From Streptomyces netropsis (GTDB taxonomy: Bacteria; Actinomycetota; Actinomycetes; Streptomycetales; Streptomycetaceae), in contig NZ_JACHJG010000019.1 in NCBI RefSeq assembly GCF_014203545.1, positions 1 to 64,000 on the forward strand: 64,000 nucleotides of DNA, read 5' to 3'. Made by a program: the position numbers and the translations under genes. The notes below the pieces were generated by a model. It did no database searches. It saw only the letters and a list, made by a program, of their open reading frames with translations, and was not told the origin of the DNA. Shown piece after piece: positions 1-8,642 of the stretch. Position 1 is the first letter of the stretch, and every line of letters starts with the position of its first letter.

Positions 1-290
1 CCCGCGGAGCGGGTCCCCTGGCGCTGCGCGCCAGAAAGCGAACCGGGTCGCTGCGCTCCCCGGCCGCTCCCGCTCCGCGTGAGCGGATGCGGTTCGCTCC
101 GCTCACCTCCAGGCGGCACGCGCTTCGCGCCCACCGCCAACCGCAGGGCATCCGGCCCGCGTTGCGGGCCGGGGCCGGGCTCCGCCCGGCCGGTGGCCTC
201 CGCTGCGCTCCAGCCACCCAGCACGCTCCGCGTGCCCAGGTGTGCCACGCTCCGCGCGGCCCACCCACGGGCCTGCGGCCCGAGCTGGCA
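1..290. repeat. Streptomyces-type telomere, left end of the linear replicon
   Basis: The first 13 bases form hairpin CCCGC-GGA-GCGGG, the palindrome I sequence that opens archetypal Streptomyces telomeres. It is followed by a run of perfect hairpins with three-base loops: 18-34 (7-bp stem, loop TGC), 152-172 (9-bp stem, loop GTT), 173-191 (8-bp stem, loop TCC), 221-235 (6-bp stem, loop TCC) and 269-281 (5-bp stem, loop TGC). In the family, these fold the single-stranded 3' overhang that is recognised by Tap and filled in with Tpg as protein primer. After position 14 the sequence departs from the common telomere form, so it is a variant. The presence of tap and tpg in the same window supports the reading. 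Confidence 0.93.
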
Positions 291-312
291 GCAGGGGAGA
301 GGGGGGCGAGTC

Positions 313-424
313 GGGCGGGTGAGGGATCGGGCGGGTGAGGGATCGGGCGGGTGAGGGATCGGGCGGGTGAGGGATCGGGCGGGTGAGGGATCGGGCGGGT
401 GAGGGATCGGGCGGGTGAGGGATC
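313..424. repeat. Seven exact tandem copies of a 16-bp unit
   Basis: The unit GGGCGGGTGAGGGATC is repeated seven times without a mismatch, with a partial eighth copy starting at 425. One strand is strongly G-rich, with G-runs of three at regular spacing. It lies between the telomeric hairpins and the first gene and codes for nothing recognisable. It may be replication slippage, a protein-binding array or a structure-forming element; its function is not known from sequence. Confidence 0.95.
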
Positions 425-740
425 GGGCGGGGGCACGGGGTCGAATTGACCAGCCGTCAGGCTGCTTCCGGAGTGCCCATAAGGCAACAGTAACAAAATT
501 CAGCCACGTTCGAGGGACTTATCGCGTTCTAAGTGCTTCACTTTGAAGCACGAGATAGACTCTGGACTCAAGCAAGGCCACTGCTAAGGGGCCTAGATCG
601 GTTTTCGACCACGCTCCCCCGCTACTGGCCCGAGGCTGTGACCGGGCTCCGGTGAGATTCACCGTAGCCGATCACGCGCCATCTACGTGATGGTTTCCCG
701 TTTCCAGCCCAACCAAGAGCCCAGGAGAAGGCAGACGGAT
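425..740. promoter_or_regulatory. Leader region upstream of the terminal helicase
   Basis: No gene is evident in this stretch. It contains an 8-bp inverted repeat at 533-551 (GTGCTTCA, loop CTT, TGAAGCAC) that could be an operator or small hairpin. The stretch is less GC-rich than its surroundings from about 480 to 560. A purine-rich ribosome-binding sequence, AGGAG, lies at 723-727 ahead of the ATG at 741. Confidence 0.45.
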
Positions 741-3260
741 ATGCCGACCACAAGCCGAACCGATCAGCGTGAGGCGGCGCAGCAGGAAGCCGTTGACGCG
801 GTTGTACGCGCCCTCGAATTGCCTGCAAGATCGCTTGCGCCCGAGAGGGGTCTCCGGACTCAGGTGATCATGGCGACCGGGTCCGGCAAGACACGGGTCG
901 CGGCCCGCAGTGCGGAGAAGCTCCGCACGGGCCGCGTGCTGGTGCTCGTCCCGTCGCTGGACCTGCTCACCCAGACCGAGGCCGCGTGGCGCGAGGGCGG
1001 CCGTACGGGCCCGATGATCGGGGTCTCGTCCCTGCGGGGCGAGGACGTGTCCTTCCCCAACACCACGGACGTGGAGGAACTGGTCGACTGGGTTCGGCCG
1101 TTCGACAAGGTCACCGTGTTCGCCACGTACGCCTCCCTCGGGCTCGGCACCCTGGAGCGCGCGCACCAGGCCGGCCTCCCGGGCTGGGACCTGATCGTGG
1201 TCGATGAGGCGCACCGGACCTCCGGTCGGATCGGAAAGCCGTGGGCGGTCGTCCACGACAACACCCGCATCCCGTCCCTGCGCCGCCTCTACATGACCGC
1301 CACGCCCCGCCTGTGGCAGCTGGACGAGGACGCCGAGGGCGCCCCGGGCGAGCTGGTCGCGAGCATGGAAGACGACCCCGACGGGCCCTTCGGCAGCAGG
1401 GCGTCCACCCTGACCCTCTCGGAGGCGATCGACCGGGGAATCTGCGCGCCTTACCAGGTGGTGTGCGTGGACATCACCGACACCCAGCTCCAGGCCGCGC
1501 AGCTCCTGGGCGCCGAAAGCCGCTCGGACGAGGTCCGCGGGGCCCGGCTCGCCGCGCTCCAGACCGCGCTGCTCAAAGCGTCGGCCGAGGAAGGCTTCCG
1601 GCGCACGCTCGTCTTCCACCATGTCGTGAAGGAGGCCGAGGCGTTCGCGGCCGGCCTTCCCGACATCGCCGCGCAGCTGCACGCCGCTGACCCCGAGCAG
1701 TACCCCCGCACCATCTGGGCGGACTGGCTGTGCGGCGAGCACAAGCCGAACCACCGGCGCCGGGTCCTCGGGGAGTTCGCGACCGGAATCGCCACGGACG
1801 GCACGGTCGTGGAGAAGGGCTTCCTGGGCTCGGTGAAAGTCCTCGGGGAAGGCGTCGACACCAAGAACTGCGACTCCGTCTACTGGGCCGACGTCCGCGG
1901 CTCCATGCCCGACCTCGTCCAGGCCGTCGGCCGCGCGCTGCGGATGCACCCGGGCGAGGGCAAGATCGCCTCCCTCGTGGTGCCGGTGCTGCTCGGGCCC
2001 GGCGAGACGGCGGACAACATGCTGACCTCCAGGGCGTTCGGCGGGTTGGCGAAGCTGCTGGAAGCGCTCAGGGCGCACGACGCCCGGGTGGTGGAGCAGC
2101 TCGCCGAGCAGCAGGCGCAGAGCCGTGTCAGGGGCGTTCAGAGCCGCAACGGGGGCCAGGAGAGCCGGGGCGAAGGGAACGGGTCCGGCGGCCCGTCGGC
2201 CCCGGCGCGGAAGCTGCTGAAGTTCAGCACGCCGCGCGACCCGGCGCAGCTGGCGGCGTTCATCAATCTGCGGGTTCTCAACCCGGAGCACGAGCACTGG
2301 CGGCGCGGTGTGGAGGCGGCCGTCATCTTCGCGCGCGAGCACGGCGACCTGAAGGTGCCGTTCACGTACCGCGTGCCCGAGGGTGAGGAGGCGGAAGGAG
2401 TCGGGTGGCCGGCCTCGCTCGCGAACTTCCCCCTCGGGCAGTGGATCGCGGACAACCGGCGCTTCTACGCCCGCGGTGACATGGACGAGGACCGCATCGC
2501 ACAGCTGGAGACCCTGGGCATGGTCTGGAGCCACTTCGACGTCGCATGGGAGGAGGGCCTGTCCGCCGCGCGCGGGTGGGCCGAGGAAAACGGGCACCTC
2601 CTGGCCCCGCTCGACGCCACCTTCCAGGGCTACCGGGTGGGCATCTGGCTGAAGAACGCGCGGGCCGCCGCCCGCAAGTCAGCCGAGATCGAGCAGCGGC
2701 GTGCCGAGGGCCTGCCCGTGGAGTCGACGGCCGGAGCACTGTCGGACGAGCGGCGCGAGCAGCTGGAGGACATCGACCCGTCCTGGTGCCCGGCCTGGCC
2801 GGTGGAGTGGCAGCGCGCCTTCCACCTCGTCCGCCTCCACCTCGAAGAGGCCGGCCGCACACTGCCGACCGAACCCGGCAAGGTGGTCCACCAGGGCGAG
2901 GACCTCGGGCGGTGGGTGCGCTCTGTCCGGCTCGGGTGGGACAACCTGACGACCGTGCAGCAGTGGATGTGCGAGCAGGTCCTCGGGATCACACCCGCCA
3001 CCGAGGACGAGAAGCCGCAGCCTCGCCGTACACAGGCCGACAAATGGGCCATGAACTACCAAGCCGCCAAACAGTTCCACGAGCGCGAGGGGCACCTCCG
3101 CGTGCCGCGCAAGCACGTCGAACGGATCGCTGTCGGCGAGGACCAGGAGCAGCGGGAACACCGGCTCGGGGCATGGATCAGCAACCAACGCACCCGGGCC
3201 GCAACCCTGACCCCCGAACGAATGGAACAGCTGTCCGCCATCGGCATGCGATGGTCCTGA
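741..3260 (+). CDS. Telomere-proximal DEAH-box superfamily 2 helicase with helicase-associated domains
   Basis: ATP-dependent nucleic-acid helicase of the type repeatedly found as the outermost gene of Streptomyces linear chromosomes and plasmids (TtrA-like terminal helicases, one of which has been linked to conjugal transfer). From the ATG at 741 (839 aa) the Walker A motif ATGSGKT lies at residues 45-51, followed by the DEAH box in the context VVDEAHR and motif III TATP. The second RecA-like domain carries the GEGVD and QAVGRALR motifs. The C-terminal third contains repeated Trp/Leu-rich helicase-associated domains (for example around LGQWI and LGAWI). An upstream in-frame start at 687 adds 18 residues but has no ribosome-binding site. 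The gene stands alone and reads away from the telomere. Confidence 0.9.
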   Translation: MPTTSRTDQREAAQQEAVDAVVRALELPARSLAPERGLRTQVIMATGSGKTRVAARSAEKLRTGRVLVLVPSLDLLTQTEAAWREGGRTGPMIGVSSLRGEDVSFPNTTDVEELVDWVRPFDKVTVFATYASLGLGTLERAHQAGLPGWDLIVVDEAHRTSGRIGKPWAVVHDNTRIPSLRRLYMTATPRLWQLDEDAEGAPGELVASMEDDPDGPFGSRASTLTLSEAIDRGICAPYQVVCVDITDTQLQAAQLLGAESRSDEVRGARLAALQTALLKASAEEGFRRTLVFHHVVKEAEAFAAGLPDIAAQLHAADPEQYPRTIWADWLCGEHKPNHRRRVLGEFATGIATDGTVVEKGFLGSVKVLGEGVDTKNCDSVYWADVRGSMPDLVQAVGRALRMHPGEGKIASLVVPVLLGPGETADNMLTSRAFGGLAKLLEALRAHDARVVEQLAEQQAQSRVRGVQSRNGGQESRGEGNGSGGPSAPARKLLKFSTPRDPAQLAAFINLRVLNPEHEHWRRGVEAAVIFAREHGDLKVPFTYRVPEGEEAEGVGWPASLANFPLGQWIADNRRFYARGDMDEDRIAQLETLGMVWSHFDVAWEEGLSAARGWAEENGHLLAPLDATFQGYRVGIWLKNARAAARKSAEIEQRRAEGLPVESTAGALSDERREQLEDIDPSWCPAWPVEWQRAFHLVRLHLEEAGRTLPTEPGKVVHQGEDLGRWVRSVRLGWDNLTTVQQWMCEQVLGITPATEDEKPQPRRTQADKWAMNYQAAKQFHEREGHLRVPRKHVERIAVGEDQEQREHRLGAWISNQRTRAATLTPERMEQLSAIGMRWS

Positions 3261-3444
3261 TGGTGGGCGTCGTCGTCACCGCGGTCTGCTCGATCAAGAC
3301 CTGGACCAGTTAGCCCGCTGGTCAGGCTCTGTCGACCGGCGCGACTTTGGTGCGCCGATTCGCGCCGACTTCTCCCCACGCACCTCAACACACTGTCAGG
3401 ATGTTGTTCAGGACCTAGGGTGTGTGCCGATCCAGGGGAGCGTG

Positions 3445-4143
3445 ATGGTCGGATCCGCAGGAGTACGTCGGGCCACTCGCTGGCAGGATTCGGTGCGGCT
3501 GCTGTTGCTGATCGACGCCGCCGCAAAGCCGGCGGCCGAAGGCGAGTCGGTGCCGCCGGCGACCGTCGGGGTGGTCCACACCCAGGTGCGGCTGCAGAAG
3601 CTCGACTTCTGGGTCCGCAATCCTGACTACCTGGCCTACGAGCTGATGAACGAGTACGTGGCCGCTCCGGACGTTCCTCGGCTGCTGGAGCTTGCCGCAG
3701 AGATGCTGGAGTCGGAGGAACCGGATCTACGGCGCTTTCCGATGCTGCGTTACAAGTACGGCGCCTTCGAGGAGCTCGATGACGCTCTGGCGCCGCTGGT
3801 GGAACGGGGGCTGCTGCGCAAGACGCAAGTCCTCGGGCGTGAGCGCGTGGTGGAGCACATCTACTTCCTGCTGGAGCGGGGCCGGCAGGTGGCGCAGTCG
3901 ATGGTCGCCGAGGCGCCCGCGCTGGCCTGGTACGTCGAGCGCACCCGCCTGGTCGTGGACCTGGTCGACGGGCTCGGCGGCACACAGCTAAAGGACCGGC
4001 AGTACCTGCTGCGGGACTACGCCGACACCCCCTGGGGCCAGCACATCGGCCCCATCACCGAGCAGGCCCGCGAGCGGCTGCGCGAACTTCAAGCGGCACC
4101 AGGCCCGGGAGCCACGGGCGACACTGACCAGGAGGCTTCATGA
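3445..4143 (+). CDS. Small first component of an ATPase-nuclease operon (middle-component/LmuC-like position)
   Basis: Protein of about 232 aa with no motif I recognise with certainty. It is mainly helical, with a run of charged helices (residues about 60-150) and a winged-helix-like stretch around LVERGLLRKTQVLGRERVVEHIYFL. The start ATG at 3445 follows the Shine-Dalgarno sequence AGGGGAG; a GTG at 3424 is also possible. Its stop overlaps the start of the SMC-like ATPase gene by 4 nt (ATGA), so the two are translationally coupled. In ABC-three-component and Lamassu systems a small winged-helix 'middle' protein sits beside the SMC-like ATPase and the effector. Assignment to that role is inference from gene order and size. 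Confidence 0.75.
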   Translation: MVGSAGVRRATRWQDSVRLLLLIDAAAKPAAEGESVPPATVGVVHTQVRLQKLDFWVRNPDYLAYELMNEYVAAPDVPRLLELAAEMLESEEPDLRRFPMLRYKYGAFEELDDALAPLVERGLLRKTQVLGRERVVEHIYFLLERGRQVAQSMVAEAPALAWYVERTRLVVDLVDGLGGTQLKDRQYLLRDYADTPWGQHIGPITEQARERLRELQAAPGPGATGDTDQEAS

Positions 4144-6146
4144 CCGCGCCCGGCCCGGCCCGCTCAGACGCGAAGGACCTGACCGTCGCCCCGAGCGCCA
4201 GCGACATCCTGAAGGAGGTCGCGGAGAAGCTGGGGCCGACGCCGGTGCAGGTCGAGCGGACTCTGGCCGAGGCGAACATCACCCTGAAGAGCCCGACTGC
4301 CGCCGACCGGCGGCTGCGCATCATCCGGCTGCGCGCCAGCGGCACGAAGCACTCGGGTGACGACTTCACCGTGGAGCAGCCCTTCACTCCAGGGGTGTGG
4401 GCGATCGTCCACCCGGACAACAGCGCCGGGAAGACCAGCCTGCTGGAGTTCCTCGTCTTCCCGTTGCGTGGCGGGCCGCGCGATCTGCCGCCCGATGTCC
4501 GATCGTGGCTGCGGCATCTGAGCGTGGACATCGCTGTGGCTGGCCGGGCGATCCGCATTGTCTTGGACGTCGATAATCAGCCGCACCCCCAGTTGCGGGG
4601 CCGGATCCTCGCCGGGGAGTCCGTCGACCAGCTGCTTGCCGCAGACGACGAAGCGCTTCGTCTGCTGGCGACAGCGTCCGGCAACGAGGAGGTGAGCCGG
4701 TGTATCGGTGAGTTCTTCCTGGACGCGCTGCGTATGGAGCACACCAACCTGTGGCAGGTGACCGGCGGCGCCGACGGCGAGGGGGCCCCGCAGGTCCACG
4801 GGTGGGCGTCGTACTTCGGGGCCTGCTACCTCAATCCCGGTGGGGACGAGATCCTGCTCGGCGATGTCGCCGGTGGCCTGCCCGGGCGGCTCATGGAGCT
4901 GTTCGTCGACATCCCGTACAGCACGGCCCTCACCCAGCTGTCCGTCGCCGGGAAGCGGGAGAAGAAGACGATCACCCAGGGGCAGCGCCGGGCGGAAGGG
5001 GACGCGGAAGCCCGCCGGACCGAGCGCGAGGCGTGGCAGACCGAACTCGCCGACGTGACTAGGCAGATCGAGGCGTGGCGCCGGACGGCTGCCCAAGACA
5101 TCTCCCCGCTCCTGCGGGCCGCCGACCAGGCTGCGACGGAGCTGCGCGGCGTGCGGGCGCTGTTGGAGGAGGCCGAGCAGACGCTCACGGAGGTGTCCGC
5201 CGCCCGGATGCGCGCGGAGCAGGGGCTACTGGATGCCCGGGAGACGTGGCAGGCCCGGCGAGTCCTGGGACGGCTGGACCCGGTGTGCTGTCCGCGGTGT
5301 GAGGAGCCGCTGGGCAGTGTGCGGCGCAGCGAGGAGCGCGAGCAGGCGAATTGTGCGGTGTGCACGCGGCCGCTGCCCGAGGTCGACCCGGAGACCGCTG
5401 AAGCGCTGCTGGCGGAGCTGGAGCAGACCCTGGAGCGAGCCCAGGATGCCGAGAGGGAGGCAACCGACCGGCGGCTGAGGGCGGTGGAGGTGGTGCAGAG
5501 TGCTCTGGCCGACCATCGCGAGGCGGCGGCCGGCCTGGAGCAGGGACTTGCCACCTCGCAGGCCCACGACCGGCTGCGTGACCTGGAGATCCGGGCGGCC
5601 GAACTCCGCGGACGGCTCGAGGCGACCGGATCGACGCCTCCGGCTCCGCCGGTCCCGGTGTCCGCCCAGGTCCTGGCCGCCACCGAGGAAGCTGTCCGCG
5701 CGGCCGTCGACGCTGCGGCGAAGCAGCTGTTCCCGGCGATGAACGAAGCGATCGTCGAGCTCGCCACACGGTTCGGCGTGCAGAACCTCGACAGCGTCAA
5801 ACTCGACCGCGCCGGCAAGGTCAACGCCGTCAAGGCTGGGGTGAAGACCACGTTCAAGAGGCTCAGCCGTGGCGACCGGCTCCGCATGCGGATCGCGACC
5901 GTCATCGCGCTGCTGCGTGTGAGTGCTGACCGTGGCGTGGCCACGCACCCCGGCCTCCTTCTGATCGACTCGGTAGCCGCCGAAGAGGTCACCGAGGTGC
6001 CAGCCCGCACCCTGATCGCCGAGCTGCAGGCCATCGCCGCAGAACTTCCCGAGCTGCAGGTCGTTCTCACCACGGCGCAGCCCGAGCTCGTCGACGCCCT
6101 GCCGAAGGACCACCTCATCACCAGCGACGGTGAACACCTGTTCTAA
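4140..6146 (+). CDS. SMC/Rad50-like ABC ATPase with a coiled coil and a CxxC pair
   Basis: 668-aa ATPase. The N-terminal lobe carries a P-loop variant at residues 91-100 (HPDNSAGKTS) in a Rad50/RecF-like setting. Two long coiled-coil stretches (about 285-380 and 415-525) flank paired cysteines at C384/C387 and C405/C408, a zinc-hook or zinc-ribbon arrangement. The C-terminal lobe has an ABC-signature-like segment (FKRLSRGDRLRMRIATVIAL) and a Walker B-like LLLIDSV. SMC-like proteins of this size serve as DNA or invader sensors in ABC-three-component, Lamassu (LmuB) and Wadjet systems. The gene overlaps the preceding gene by 4 nt and is followed after 40 nt by the nuclease gene. The ATPase call is strong; the defence role is inferred. 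Confidence 0.85.
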   Translation: MTAPGPARSDAKDLTVAPSASDILKEVAEKLGPTPVQVERTLAEANITLKSPTAADRRLRIIRLRASGTKHSGDDFTVEQPFTPGVWAIVHPDNSAGKTSLLEFLVFPLRGGPRDLPPDVRSWLRHLSVDIAVAGRAIRIVLDVDNQPHPQLRGRILAGESVDQLLAADDEALRLLATASGNEEVSRCIGEFFLDALRMEHTNLWQVTGGADGEGAPQVHGWASYFGACYLNPGGDEILLGDVAGGLPGRLMELFVDIPYSTALTQLSVAGKREKKTITQGQRRAEGDAEARRTEREAWQTELADVTRQIEAWRRTAAQDISPLLRAADQAATELRGVRALLEEAEQTLTEVSAARMRAEQGLLDARETWQARRVLGRLDPVCCPRCEEPLGSVRRSEEREQANCAVCTRPLPEVDPETAEALLAELEQTLERAQDAEREATDRRLRAVEVVQSALADHREAAAGLEQGLATSQAHDRLRDLEIRAAELRGRLEATGSTPPAPPVPVSAQVLAATEEAVRAAVDAAAKQLFPAMNEAIVELATRFGVQNLDSVKLDRAGKVNAVKAGVKTTFKRLSRGDRLRMRIATVIALLRVSADRGVATHPGLLLIDSVAAEEVTEVPARTLIAELQAIAAELPELQVVLTTAQPELVDALPKDHLITSDGEHLF

Positions 6147-6186
6147 GCTGCTCGTTCGCGAACCGGCCAGCGACAAGGAGAGGACT

Positions 6187-8259
6187 GTGGCCCCAAGCGT
6201 GGACCAGATGCTCCAGGCCTGGGCCAGCAATGCGACCGACGACGAGCTGGACGCCGGGCCTTCGATCGCGGACCTCGGCGGTGCCGAGGCGGTGATCGCG
6301 GAGGCCGACCAGCTCGCTGCCGGTCCACTCCTGCCCTATCTGCTCACGGCACTCGGCCGCGACCTCGACGCCGTGGACGGTGACCAGGCCCGGCGGTTGC
6401 TTGACGCCGCGGCCCAGGGGCTGCGGAACCCCCAGGCCGCCTGGGTCCTGGCCGACGCGATCGACGTGGTTTGCGCCCATCCGGCGCTTGCCACCCGCCT
6501 CGGCACACGCACCGTCCGGGATCTTGCCGCACACGTGGAGGCCGCGCTCGCCGGCGACGCCGATGCCGCTCTCGCCCAGCCAGCCGTCGCCGGACTGCTG
6601 CGCCTGGCCGTCGCGCAGACGGCCACCCCGCACCGCCTCATGGCGTTGCTCGCCGAGATCACTGGGGACGAGCCGTCCGAGGCCCTGGAGCGCCTGCCGA
6701 TCCTGGTCGGCGTCGCCCACGACCACTTCGGCGACGACGCCCTGCTCGATGTCCTGAGCGCACTGGAGAACCAGACCGATCTCCCTGCGGGCACCCGGGC
6801 CGACGCCACCTTCGAACTGGCCGTCGCGGACATGCGCAGCGCGCTGGAGGCATCCGACCGCTCGGCCGTCGAAGACCATCTGCGCCGGGCTCTGATGCGG
6901 TTCAAGGACCTGGACCGCACCCACGAGGCCCGACTCGACGCCCGCGCCCACGCCGCCGCCGTCGATGCGGTCCTCGCCTTCGGTGAACTCGACCAGCAGC
7001 CCGCGACAGCCGCACCCGCCGAGCAGCGCCTGGCCCAGGCCGCCGCCCAACTGGATGCCACGACCACTCTGCTGACCGAGTGGACCCGCGGTATGCACCG
7101 GCTGGACTGGCTCAGCGCCCGCGGACTTGCGCAGAGCGCCTGGTCCCGGCTCGTCACCTCGCTCCAGACCGCCCGCACCCACCTGGACCAACCCAGCTGG
7201 TACGACCCGGCCGGCACCCTCGGCGACCTGCTGGACGTCTACGTCGCCAGCCGCAGCATCCACACCACCCGGGCCGACCGATCCGGCGGCCTGACGGCAC
7301 TGGTGAGCCCACCGGTGGAGGCCGCGTTCGTACACAGCGACGGACTGCTGCACCACCTCGAACAGGCCCTCACCACCGACCCGCAGTTCACCGGCTCCCC
7401 CGACGCACGGGCGCTGTACGAGGTCGTCCAGGCCCAGCGGCGGGCAGCGCCGGCGACCGGGCAGGTGATGCCGGGAAAAGCCCTGGAGGGCCGCCCCACG
7501 CTCGCCGGGCTCTTCCAAGCTGACGCCCCGGGACTGCGTGACGACCTCGACCCGCAGCTCCTGGATCAGATCGAGCAGCTCTTGCAGCAGCAGTCCAAGG
7601 GCTACACCCCCACCGGCAACGCCCGCTTCGACGCCCACCTGGAATCCCTGCTCGAGGAGCTGGCCACCAGCCCCGCCTGGACGCAGCGCGACAGCTCCTA
7701 CTTCACCACCCTGCTGGAGCAGTTCCTGCGGTTCCTCTACGACCGCTTCGACGCCCAGGCCGACTACTACGGCGCCCGCACCGCCTACCTCGGCCCCTGC
7801 CCCGACAAGAAGCCCGACGGCAGTTCCGACCACTGGGACGAGAAGCACGTCCAGGACGACCTCCACCAGCACCTCGCCGGCACACTCACCCCCGGCACCG
7901 TGCAGCGCGAACTCATCGACATCGCCAGCGGACGCACCGACGTCACCTACACCCCCGAACCCGGCAGCCGCTTCGTCGCCGAGGTCAAACGCCGCGACAC
8001 CAGATGGACCCGCGAACGCATCGAGAAGAGCTACCTCGCACAGGCCGCCAACTACACCGCCACCGGCCCTCCCTTCGGCCTGCTCCTGGTCGGGGACGAC
8101 AGCGGCCACACCAGCGGCTACCGGAGCATCGAGGACAGCGTCTGGATCATCCACCACGCGCGCAGCGCCACCGAGGTACCCCGGCTCATCGTGGTCGGCA
8201 TCCTGCCGATCGGGCGCCCGACCCCGTCCGCACTACGTATGCCCCGCGTCACCACCTGA
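6187..8259 (+). CDS. Putative effector with a C-terminal PD-(D/E)xK-like nuclease domain
   Basis: 690-aa protein from GTG 6187, chosen because AAGGAG lies at 6175-6180. Most of it is alpha-helical and repetitive in Leu, Ala and Asp (residues 1-450), with no recognised family. Near the C-terminus is a restriction-endonuclease-like core: D585 in RTDVTYT, then E599-V-K601 in FVAEVKRR, followed by a helix with Gln/Tyr (KSYLAQAANY) and a strand GLLLVG. That spacing fits the PD-(D/E)xK fold. As last gene of the three-gene operon behind an SMC-like ATPase it occupies the effector position. I see no helicase or protease motif. The nuclease fold is a motif-level judgement, the defence role an inference. 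Confidence 0.72.
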   Translation: MAPSVDQMLQAWASNATDDELDAGPSIADLGGAEAVIAEADQLAAGPLLPYLLTALGRDLDAVDGDQARRLLDAAAQGLRNPQAAWVLADAIDVVCAHPALATRLGTRTVRDLAAHVEAALAGDADAALAQPAVAGLLRLAVAQTATPHRLMALLAEITGDEPSEALERLPILVGVAHDHFGDDALLDVLSALENQTDLPAGTRADATFELAVADMRSALEASDRSAVEDHLRRALMRFKDLDRTHEARLDARAHAAAVDAVLAFGELDQQPATAAPAEQRLAQAAAQLDATTTLLTEWTRGMHRLDWLSARGLAQSAWSRLVTSLQTARTHLDQPSWYDPAGTLGDLLDVYVASRSIHTTRADRSGGLTALVSPPVEAAFVHSDGLLHHLEQALTTDPQFTGSPDARALYEVVQAQRRAAPATGQVMPGKALEGRPTLAGLFQADAPGLRDDLDPQLLDQIEQLLQQQSKGYTPTGNARFDAHLESLLEELATSPAWTQRDSSYFTTLLEQFLRFLYDRFDAQADYYGARTAYLGPCPDKKPDGSSDHWDEKHVQDDLHQHLAGTLTPGTVQRELIDIASGRTDVTYTPEPGSRFVAEVKRRDTRWTRERIEKSYLAQAANYTATGPPFGLLLVGDDSGHTSGYRSIEDSVWIIHHARSATEVPRLIVVGILPIGRPTPSALRMPRVTT

Positions 8260-8642
8260 CCCTTCCTCGGGCCGGTCACCCTGTTGACGCCTCGAACGGC
8301 CGGGACCGGGTCAGGTCTAGGCGGGTCGAAGGCGTGGAGGACAGTGGCGATGATGGCGTGCACGGCGCTCCAGTCGCCTTCGGGGTCCTTCCCGGGAGGA
8401 CCGGCCAGCGCGATGCCGCACTTCCGCTCGAACCTGTCCTGCATGGCCTTCTTGTCCTTCGAGGTGAACCCTCCGGCGCCGGCGGCGTTGGCGGCAGTGG
8501 CACCAGCTGGCCGTCGGAGCCGGTAAGGACGTCTCGGCCCAGGTAGAGCTCGAGCGTCCTGGCTTCCGCCAGAGCGGGCGTCGGCAGAGCCCAGGGTCCC
8601 CTTTGCGCTTGCCCACCCCCCTGTGCTGGCGGCTTGCCCTGC
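8260..8642. other. Gene-poor stretch with a possible minus-strand gene remnant
   Basis: No complete gene is convincing here. On the minus strand two protein-like stretches lie in different frames: LELYLGRDVLTGSDGQLVP (around 8500-8560) and TSKDKKAMQDRFERKCG (around 8410-8465), the latter continuing DPEGDWSAVHAIIATVLHAF. Their order suggests one small gene broken by a frameshift. The family is not recognised. Confidence 0.3.

Noticed and set aside
313..424. CRISPR array
   Set aside because: The 16-bp units are directly joined without spacers and no cas gene is present.
672..2597. A long minus-strand open frame opposite the terminal helicase
   Set aside because: It mirrors the helicase codons, as is common in high-GC DNA, and contains no recognisable domain.
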